A stretch of DNA of 64,000 nt from Scytalidium lignicola (Eukaryota > Ascomycota > Leotiomycetes). Below are positions 55,725-64,000 of this stretch, one piece after another. How positions within the stretch are numbered: the stretch's first letter is position 1; every line of letters starts with the position of its first letter. A program made the translations under genes and the position numbers. The notes under the pieces are model-generated. The model did not search any database, had not been told where the DNA came from, and worked only from the letters and a program-made list of their open reading frames with translations. The stretch spans positions 186,001-250,000 of the forward strand of contig NCSJ02000004.1 of assembly GCA_002812745.2 (NCBI GenBank). Reading direction: 5' to 3'.

Positions 55725-58700
55725 ATGTCGAGAGCAGTCAATGCAAGGTCGAAGTTCGCTGAACTTCGGGCTCTGCGCGAGTCAGGCAAGAAACGCCTGG
55801 AAACATATGAAGTTCATCAAGCAGATGATCTCTATGAGGAAGTTGATGAAGAGAGCTATAAAAAGGTCGTCCGCGATCGTCTAAATCAGGATGACTTTGT
55901 AATTGATGACAATGGCGAAGGATATGCAGATGATGGTCGCGAAGAATGGGATAGAAGGCCTGGCTATGATACGGACAGCGATGAGGAGGTGCTACCTAAG
56001 GGGAAAGCTGGAAAGGCTGGTAGGTCCCCCTTCCCCCGTTTGTAGTAGGTGAACTATATAACTAATAATCAAGTAGCTAAGAGGAAACGGGAGGAAGAGA
56101 AGGCAAAGAAGGATTCTATGGATAAGGGGATCAGTAACTACTTTACCAGAGGACCGGTTATCCCTCAACCGAAGGCGAAAGTATATTTCCTATAGTTTGT
56201 TGTAAAGACCTGTGGATACTAACTTTGATAGGTTGCTAAAACGGAAGAAGATAATCACTTTTTAGCAGATCTTCTCCTTGAAGTAGATACAAATATACCA
56301 CGACCAATATCTCAACCTACTAGAGTATCCAGGATCCGGGACAGAAGAAAATTCCGCCCTACATCCCCTGAAATAGAATTACCAAACTCTCATACTCCGA
56401 AAAAGTTAAAATTAGCAGAGTCTAAACCCATAGTCTCTCCACACATCGATAGCAGTACTAGAGATGATGATGATTTTATGAACAACATGGATGAGGATGA
56501 TAATTTGCTCATAGCTGAAGCTCAGCCATCGTCTCCTGTGGCAAAGGCAGTTGAGAGAAAGGCCCAGATCTCTATTAAGATGGAGGAAGATGAAGATGAA
56601 GATATAATGGAGGTTGCCCAAGCCGACGGTATTGCAATAGCGAGTGTAAACCTATCCGGAATAAGGCCGGCCCCAAAGGTTCAAAAATCTGATATTTATT
56701 CATCCCCTGCGAGCTCGTCTCCGGTCTGCCCACCAGCGAACAATGTGGATGCGTCAGTCTGGAATGATATTGCTGCAAAACTAAATGTTGTGAATGGCAG
56801 TCAGACGGAGTCTATGAGTTTTGGGAAAATGGATTATAATGACGCAATCGAAGAGGATGGCAGCCTACGAATGTTTTGGACAGATTATACTGAAGTTAAT
56901 GGGAGTTTGTGTCTTTTTGGGAAAGTCCAGAATAAAAAATCAGGTGCTTTTGTGAGCTGTTTTGTCAAAATTGACAATATATTGAGGAAGTTATTTTTTC
57001 TTCCACGCCAATACCGCCAGCGACATGGAAGGGACACTAGCGAAGAAGTTGATATGAAAGATGTATATGAAGAGGTTGATGAGTTAATGGGGAAAATGAA
57101 AGTTGGGATGCACAAGATTAAGCCTTGCATAAGGAAGTATGCATTCGAACTCCTAGACATACCAAAGGAAGCTGAATACCTGAAACTCTTATACCCATAT
57201 TCCAGTAAGGTCCCATCCTAATCTGTGCTGACTCTAGCTGACAATTTAGAACCTCAACTTTCTACAGATTACTTGACTGGATCGACATTCTCTCACGTCT
57301 TCGGATCGAACACTCCACTTTTTGAACAGTTCGTTTTATGGAAGAATGTCATGGGGCCTTGCTGGCTTCGAATTGAAGATGCTGAGTTTGGAGTGCTGAA
57401 AAATGCATCCCATTGCAAACTCGAAGTTCAAGTCTCGAAACCGAGTTCTATTAACCCGTTGAGTGATTCTGATAATCTGGAGGCACCGCCGCTCACTCTC
57501 ATGAGCATTGCTCTACGGACAACTATGAATGTAAAGGAAAACAAGCAAGAAATCCTTGCTATTAGTGCGCGCATTTATCGAGATATATCTCTGACTGATA
57601 CAACAACTCCTGAAAAGCTACCGTGTCGGACATTCACTGCAATCCGTCCCGCTGGATCAACCTTCCCTATTGGTTTTAACGAGCAATATGTAAAAGAACA
57701 CGGCAAGGGTCTTATAAAGTTATTCAAACAGGAGCAGGAAATTTTGAGNTTTTTTTTTGGCACAGCTAGATCTTGTGGACCCAGATGTTCTGGTAGGACA
57801 TCAGCTTGAGGGGGTTGACTTCAGCATCCTCCTCAGCCGAATGCAAGCAAAGAAAACGCCGCAATGGTCACGAATTGGTCGGATGAGACGCACTCAATGG
57901 CCGAGTTCAATGGGAAAGATGGGAGGCAGCTTTTTTGCAGAACGTTCATTAGTGTCTGGACGCCTTTTATGCGATCTTGCCAATGACGCCGGGAAATCCA
58001 CGATGGTGAAGTGTACATCTTGGAGTTTGACTGAAATGTGCTCTATCTACCTTCCTCAACCCAATGTGAGGGCAGAGCTCGACAATGAAGATACACTCAG
58101 ATCTTGGGCTACAACGAACAAGGGCTTGATGAATTATATCAATCACCTTGAAACAGACACATACTTCATCGCAGCCTTGGCCCTCAAGGTTCAGATGCTT
58201 CCATTGACTAAGGTCTTAACTAATTTGGCCGGAAATTCTTGGGCACGAACCTTAACTGGCACGCGGGCTGAGCGTAACGAATACATTCTGTTACACGAGT
58301 TTCACCGAAACAAATACATTTGCCCGGATAAGGCAACTTATAAAGGGAGACAGGCTGTCGAAGAGGAGACACCCGATGATAATGATGTAGATACGAAGAA
58401 AAAGGACAAATATAAAGGCGGATTGGTGTTTGAACCTGAGAAAGGACTATACGATAAGTTCGTCCTGGTTATGGATTTCAACTCTCTATATCCTAGCATC
58501 ATTCAGGAGTTTAATATTTGCTTTACTACGGTTGACCGATCACATATAGTAAGCTATCGTCTGTAAATATCTATTGCGACCATATTAACACTTCCTTTAG
58601 TCTGAAGGTGAAGAAGAAACTGCGCCAGAAGTTCCATCATCTGATCAGGAGATGGGCATCTTGCCGAAGCTTATTGCGACTCTAGTAAGCCGTCGACGAC

Positions 58701-60357
58701 AGGTCAAAAGTCTCATGAAGGACAAGAACGCATCTGCAGAGCAACTCACGACATGGGATATTAAGCAATTGGCATTGAAACTCACTGCTAACTCTATGTA
58801 TGGGTGTTTGGGCTACACGAAGTCACGATTTTATGCGAGACCCTTAGCGGTGCTCACAACATTCAAGGGCCGTGAAATCCTACGGAGCACGAAGGCCTTG
58901 GCAGAAAGCAACTCTCTTCAGGTTATTTACGGAGACACAGATTCTGTCATGATCAATGCCAATGTTAACAGCATCGAGGATGCTCTCAAAGTCGGTAACG
59001 AATTCAAAAAAGCTGTCAACGAACGTTACAGACTGCTAGAAATCGACATTGATAACGTCTTCAAGCGAATTTTACTTCAAGCTAAAAAGAAGTATGCTGC
59101 AATTAATATGGTTGAGATTAATGGAAAATTCGTTGAAAAGATGGAAGTCAAGGGACTCGACATGAAGCGCAGGGAATACTGCAACCTTTCCAAGGAGATA
59201 TCCTCTCAACTCCTAAACTACATTCTTTCTGGGGATGAAGCTGACCTTGTCATAACCTGCATTCATAATTACCTTGGCGAAATAGCCGCAAAAATGCGAG
59301 CAGACGAGATCAAAATCCAGAAATACACCATCTTTACCAAGCTTGGAAAGGCACCGAAGGATTATCCGAATGCAGACAGTATGCCTCAAGTGCAGGTTGC
59401 CCTACGTCAAATTGCTAGTGGGAAAACTGTTCGAAAGGATGATGTAATTGGATACATCATTACTGGTGACGGGAAAAATACATCTGATTCGGCCGCAAAA
59501 CGAGCATATGCTGTCCAAGAGGTGCTAAAGCCAGACTCAGGTCTCAAACCAGATATTGAATGGTATCTGTACAAGCAGATATTCCCTCCAGTAGAACGGC
59601 TATGTGCTAATATTTCTGGTACTGAAGCTGTTCGTTTAGCGGACTGCCTTGGTCTTGATGTTCGAAAATACAGGATCAGCAATAACTCTTTCAACGGCAA
59701 TAATGATCATGAGATTCATTCTCTCGAAAGTCTAATAGATGATGAAGCCCGCTTCAAAGATGCAGCTCGATTAACCCTCAATTGCCGGTCATGTAAGGCA
59801 ACATTTAGTTTTGAGGGCCTTATTGGTAGTCTCGATATTTGTTCTCCTTCTGGTATAACTTGCCGTTGCGGTAGCAATCTTTCGAACGTATCAGTTATGG
59901 CTCAACTTGAGCACCAAGTCCGACAGCAGACAAGCAAGTACTATGAGGGCTGGCTTGTCTGTGACGATCAAGCTTGCGGTAATCGCACACGGCAGATGAG
60001 TGTATATGGACATCGATGCCTAGGCCCAAAGGGCCTTGGCCACGGATGTCTTGGTAGGATGCATTACGAGTACACAGAAAAAAATATGTACAATCAACTT
60101 TTGTACTTTTCAACATTGTTTGATATTGAAAAGGCGAAATCTGCGGCAAGAGGGACAGATAAAGGTAATGTAGATCAGAATCTTTGTTTGGGTCCTAAAC
60201 TAACGATCCAGTAGAACGTGTGCTGGCACTTGCGGAACACAATAGAGTGAGATTTGGGACGTTAAAAGGGGTTGTGGAAAAATATTTAGACAAATGCGGA
60301 CGGCAATGGGTTGCAATGGATAGTTTGTTTCGCAAGATTGGTTGCACTACTACTTAA
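55725..60357 (+). CDS. POL1: DNA polymerase alpha catalytic subunit
   Basis: Replicative B-family polymerase that extends RNA primers with primase. Exons 55725-56019, 56077-56180, 56232-57204, 57250-58548, 58601-60164 and 60212-60357, giving 1459 residues after the N at 57749 is dropped (human 1462). Without the N the reading is ILSFFLAQLDLVDPDVLVGH, continuous across the site. Intron 3 is only 45 nt. The N-terminal region is acidic with a Pol12-binding-like part (AELRALRESGKKRLETY). Motif A DFNSLYPSIIQEFNICF, motif B KLTANSMYGCLGY and motif C YGDTDSVMI are intact. The C-terminus has two cysteine clusters (CRSCKATF...CSPSGITCRC and CDDQACGNRTRQ...CLGPKGLGHGC), the zinc and subunit-binding region. 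The exonuclease acidic residues are not conserved, as expected for Pol alpha. The last exon adds VERVLALAEHNRVRF and the terminal helices. Confidence 0.94.
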
Positions 60358-60698
60358 TAGGAGTATGTTTATAACGGCGTTCTGTTCTTCGGCATAAAGC
60401 TTTTGTATTGGTATAATGACGGGTGCTGGCCTACGCTATTATGAAATTTACACGTCAATATTAATCTGCTTTTGGGCTTGTTATAGCCGTTTGGATCAAC
60501 AGGGGCTCAATGTAATTACTCCCAATATTGAGTACTGCCGGTTGTCACCGCCATTGGTGGGGGCTTTATCTTGATCAACGAATTTGCGGCATTCTCATAT
60601 GCGCTTAAAAGATAGAAGTAGTGGATAAGAAAAGTTATTATCTCCTTAGTAGTTAAAACCGCTACACAAGATTAGTTGCATCGGAATCGGTATTCAAA
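60358..60698 (+). other. POL1-RBG2 intergenic region
   Basis: 341 bp between two genes in the same direction; no gene. Contains the POL1 3' UTR and RBG2 promoter. Confidence 0.5.
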
Positions 60699-62100
60699 AT
60701 GGTGAACATAACAGAGAGAATCAAGGAGTAGGTCAGCAGGTCATAGTTGACTTTCCAAGCTAAGAGATGATGCAGGATTGAAGAGGAGATGAGGAGGACG
60801 CAAAGTATGTTAATTTAGTCCCATCTTACAGCGCGATTTATTCTCACAAGTAGTAGTAAATTGGAACTTACTAACCAACCTTTCCTTTTAGAAAATAAGG
60901 CAACTGGTACGCACTTTTGAACTAAGTTCAGGTGATCGGAACTAATTAGACTATTTCAGAATATCATCTTGGTCTCTTGAAAGGGTAAACTGCAAAGATT
61001 GCTGTAAACATATTGCCATGCTTATCATGCTTTAGGAAACTGGCCCGTTTAAGAGCGCAACTTCTTGAACCCGGACCTGGTGCTGGCTCAGGAGGCGGCG
61101 CAGGGTTCGACGTGAGCAAGAGTGGAGATGCTCGAATTGCACTTGTTGGCTTTCCGTCTGTAGGAAAGTCAACGTTTCTCTCTAAAATCACAAAGACAAA
61201 ATCCGAAGTTGCAGCCTATTCATTTACCACTTTAACAGCAATCCCTGGTGTGCTAGAGTATGGAGGTGCTGAGATCCAGATCCTTGATTTACCAGGTATC
61301 ATCGAGGGCGCCGCTGAAGGTAAAGGTAGAGGACGTCAGGTTATTTCAGCAGCTAAGACGAGCGATCTTATCCTGATGATTCTTGACGCAACGAAGAAAG
61401 CTGAGCAACGTGCACTACTAGAAGCTGAACTTGAGGCTGTGGGCATCCGATTAAACCGAGAGCCACCGTAAGTGTTCTCGTTGCGCCATAAGTATTGCTA
61501 TTAAAATTTATTAGGAATATATATTTGAAACCAAAGGCAGCCGGCGGTATGAAAATAACCTTTCAAAATCCACCGAAGAATATTGATCAGAAGATGGTAT
61601 ACAACATCCTGCGTGACTACAAGATTCTGAACTGTGAAGTTCTGGTTCGGGATGAGAATGTTACGGTTGATGATTTTATTGATGTTATTATGAAGGATCA
61701 TCGAAAATATGTCAATTGCCTATACGTCTACAACAAGATCGATAGTGTATCCCTTGATTTCCTAGACAAGCTGGCGCGAGAGCCACAGACCGTTGTTATG
61801 AGCTGTGAATTAGACCTTGGGATCGAGGATGTCGTGGAGAGATGCTGGAAGGAGTTGAATCTAATGCGAATTTATACAAAAAGGAAAGGCATTGATCCGG
61901 ATTTCAGCGAAGCCTTGATTGTGAGGAACAAAAGTACAATCGAGGATGTCTGCGATTCAATTCATAGGACATTGAAGGATACATTTAAATATGCATTGGT
62001 GTGGGGAGCGAGTGCTAGGCATGTACCACAAAGGGTAGGACTAGGTCATGTAGTAGCAGACGAAGATGTAGTGAGCATAGTGAGCAATTGGAAGGCTTAA
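60699..62100 (+). CDS. RBG2: Developmentally regulated GTP-binding protein Rbg2/DRG2
   Basis: Ribosome-associated Obg-like GTPase. Six exons: 60699-60727 (29 nt), 60776-60804 (29), 60892-60906 (15), 60960-60984 (25), 61036-61467 and 61515-62100, giving 371 residues. The four tiny 5' exons join in phase to [21 protein letters not shown], then [12 protein letters not shown] and [13 protein letters not shown], the conserved DRG N-terminus that ORF finders miss. G1 [10 protein letters not shown]3 [10 protein letters not shown], the DRG region KGRGRQVI and G4 NKID are intact; the TGS domain lies at the C-terminus. LLEPGPGAG followed by [11 protein letters not shown] points to DRG2 over DRG1. Tandem with POL1. 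Confidence 0.95.
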
Positions 62101-62389
62101 AATTTTGGATTTGGACTTCCGGCACTGGTTTGTCTCAATAATAATAGTTCGGCATCTCAGTGAAATCATGATATTGTCATCAATTACCCTTTACCCAGTT
62201 GTTTTCTAACAGATAAGATCCTCCTAATTAACTCCGTAGCCAATTCCTCGTCTGAAGGTGCGACACCCCATCAACCAAACCGCCATAAGAAGTTTTATGT
62301 AAAACACATGCCGTACTCGACTTGAAGAATAGGACAAACGAAAGGCTTGATAAAATAGCTCAACTGAGCAACAATAAAGATGTTCGAGT

Positions 62390-62880
62390 TTATTGCTCAA
62401 CAATCTTGTTCTCATTGGAAGGCCTAATCGACTCGCCAAACATGCTTCCTGAAGCCAGATTTTTGGCTGATGTCTTCGCAAATAAAGACTTTGGTTTAGC
62501 TCTTTGAGAGTGTTAGAAGTATGAAGGGGAAATTTTATAGAGCGGTTTCTCAAAAATAAACTCACTTTCCGACTTGCTTGCTTCGATAAGCACTTAGCTT
62601 TGCTGTGCAAGGGCTCATAATATTATCAGATGGCGAAACGTAAGTTTGATTGCTCCTAAAGTTTGAGAGTTATCAGCCAACTGTCCTTTCTTCCTCCTCT
62701 ACATTAAAAATATCCAGTAGCTTAAAGCAGGACTCACTTGGCCTCTTCAATCTTAGATTGTAACACTTGACGATGGTATTCCATGCTCTTCACATCCTTA
62801 GCACTGTCTTTTACTGATTGGCCAGCAGTTAGATTAACAGATGCGTTGACATCCCGGTCCGCGAGAACTGTTGATGACAT
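62390..62880 (-). CDS. Small Spo12-like cell-cycle protein
   Basis: 114 residues in three exons: 62880-62738, 62655-62566 and 62501-62390, all phase-consistent (143, 90 and 112 nt). The start ATG at 62880 gives MSSTVLADRDVNASVN. Exon 1 ends in a helical segment (KSMEYHRQVLQSKIEEAK). Exon 2 carries YVSPSDNIMSPCTAKLSAYR, which matches my memory of the Spo12 motif (SPxDNxxSPCxxKL). Exon 3 encodes KPKSLFAKTSAKNL and a Ser/Asn end. In yeast Spo12 belongs to the FEAR network for mitotic exit. The motif is good evidence for the family; function in this fungus is inferred. Convergent with RBG2 (289-bp gap). A forkhead-like GTAAACAA lies at 63012-63019, about 130 bp upstream. Confidence 0.8.
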
Positions 62881-63180
62881 TTTAACAGAGAATTCTATTA
62901 TACTTGAAGGTGTGTAAAGAGGTTGTTTGAAGTTATGATCAATGTTTGCCGTCAATGTGCTCTAATCTTACATTTTCGTCTACGAAAAAGTATTGTGCAA
63001 TGCTCGCTAGGGTAAACAACAACCGTTGCACAGGGCAACATGACGTCATAAAATACCATCTCAACATAAGGAATAATAACAAAGTTTAGAATACTTTCAA
63101 TGTCGAGATTTTCTATTGGGAAGATGTGGTTATAAGTATTTTATTTTTTAAGATTAACCAATTTTTATTTCTTTAACGCT

Positions 63181-64000
63181 CTACAAGCGAGACTTCAATT
63201 CCTGTACATTATCCCCAGGTTGAACATGTTTCACTTTGTAGTGTGCGAACAATTGTTCAGTAATCTCTTGTTGCTTTTTAATTGTCGCCGTCACTTGTGC
63301 GCCCCTCTTATTTTCGTTCCTACCCATCTGTTGCAGGTGAACCTCATCAGGTCCATCGGCCAATCTCAAGGTTCTAATTTGAGCCCACATGTTGGCGAGG
63401 GGAGTGTCTTGACAGACACCCATAGCACCATAGCTTTGTACCGCGCGATCGATAACTGTAAGCGCCATCTGTGGTACAAGGACTTTGGCTTCTGCAATCT
63501 CCTTTAAGGCGCCTTTAGCACCGAAATCATCAACCTTGATAGCAGCGTTTAGGACAACAAGCCGAGCAGCATCAATCTCTATACGTGATTTTGCAACCCA
63601 CTCAAGGATAACGCCATGCTCCTTGAGCTGCTTACCGAAAGGCGTCTTCTTTGGATCGTTGATCCGCATAAGCATCCAGTCAAGAGCTTTCTCAGCCTAC
63701 ACTCTGTCAGTATTGACTTGGGTATGGCAAGTTATTCGACTTACTGCACCGATGGTACGCATGGCGTGGTGAATTCGTCCTGGACCTAAACGGCCTTGAA
63801 TAATTTCAAACCCTCGACCAGGCCCCAACACAATATTGCTCGCTGGTACTCGTACATTGTTGAAAACAATGTGGCCATGTCCATGAGGTGCGTCGTCATA
63901 ACCGTAAACACTCAACATTCTTTTAATAGTGATGCCAGGCGTATCAGCTGGGACTAAGATAACTGATTGTTGCTTGTACGGGTCTTTGTTGTTAGGATCA
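63181..64000 (-). CDS. Acyl-CoA dehydrogenase, C-terminal part (runs off right edge)
   Basis: FAD-dependent acyl-CoA dehydrogenase of the ACAD10/11 or fungal cytochrome-b5-fusion type. Two exons in the window, 64000-63745 and 63696-63181; the 5' part lies beyond the edge. The visible piece starts [20 protein letters not shown], has [20 protein letters not shown], then [20 protein letters not shown] formed by splicing. The C-terminal four-helix part includes [19 protein letters not shown], the Gly/Ala-rich [20 protein letters not shown], and [15 protein letters not shown] near the end. These are family landmarks. Peroxisomal or mitochondrial location cannot be read: the C-terminus ELKSRL is close to a PTS1 tripeptide (SRL), which favours peroxisomes. 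Confidence 0.9.

Noticed and set aside
57205..57237. 33-nt intron in POL1 ending at CTCTAG
   Set aside because: Too short; a 45-nt intron ending at TTTAG (57249) is in phase, has a CTGAC branch and gives a better match to the polymerase.
61013..61471. RBG2 starting at the internal ATG at 61018
   Set aside because: That ATG lies in an intron; the true N-terminus is encoded by the four upstream micro-exons.
1..64000. CRISPR arrays, prophage or bacterial-type operons
   Set aside because: No regularly spaced direct repeats and no clustered prokaryotic-style genes; introns throughout show a eukaryotic genome.

Overview
The window is a 64 kb piece of nuclear DNA from a filamentous ascomycete (Pezizomycotina). 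Genes carry many short introns of about 45-80 nt with GT..AG ends and CTAAC/CTAAT branch points just before the acceptor. Most proteins are ascomycete orthologues of housekeeping genes, such as Tof1, Aquarius, THOC1, eIF4G, Rad26, Yak1, DNA polymerase alpha and Rbg2. A Leotiomycete is my guess from general resemblance only. I see no bacterial operons, CRISPR arrays, rRNA genes or convincing tRNA genes.

Layout. 0.2-5.3 kb: Tof1 (-) and a mitochondrial-type 3-hydroxyacyl-CoA dehydrogenase (+), divergent from a 331-bp promoter with two ACGCGT boxes. 6.0-8.2 kb: a homeobox transcription factor (-). 8.2-18.5 kb: a 10-kb stretch without a recognisable gene, the presumed upstream region of the homeobox gene, full of GTAC palindromes. 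18.5-26.2 kb: the spliceosomal helicase Aquarius (-) and the mRNA-export subunit THOC1 (+), divergent from a 288-bp promoter; the THOC1 gene runs on in frame into a complete guanylate-kinase domain. 26.2-31.3 kb: accessory, AT-rich DNA with a predicted secreted TadA-like deaminase, an orphan 2EXR/F-box-like protein and a possible degraded LTR. 31.3-33.0 kb: a double-RING/LON protein. 35.3-40.2 kb: eIF4G (+). 41.4-45.0 kb: Rad26/CSB (-). 46.7-49.6 kb: Yak1 kinase (+). 51.1-52.3 kb: an RRM protein (-) with a GC-AG intron. 53.3-60.4 kb: a PPR protein (-) and DNA polymerase alpha (+), divergent. 60.7-62.1 kb: the GTPase Rbg2/DRG2 (+) with micro-exons. 62.4-62.9 kb: a small three-exon Spo12-like protein (-). 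63.2 kb to the right edge: the 3' part of an acyl-CoA dehydrogenase (-).

Twelve single N characters are scattered through the window, most next to an A/T homopolymer. Three fall in coding exons (AQR, THOC1, POL1). In each of the three, removing the N restores one continuous reading frame, so I read them as artefacts and not as pseudogene lesions.

Themes. Several genes act in S phase or at forks (Tof1, Pol alpha, Rad26 in transcription-coupled repair), and two of their promoters carry MBF/E2F-like sites. AQR and THOC1 act in linked steps of mRNA maturation and share one promoter. The most unusual item is the THOC1-guanylate kinase fusion. Next are the GTAC-palindrome field upstream of the homeobox gene and the secreted deaminase.
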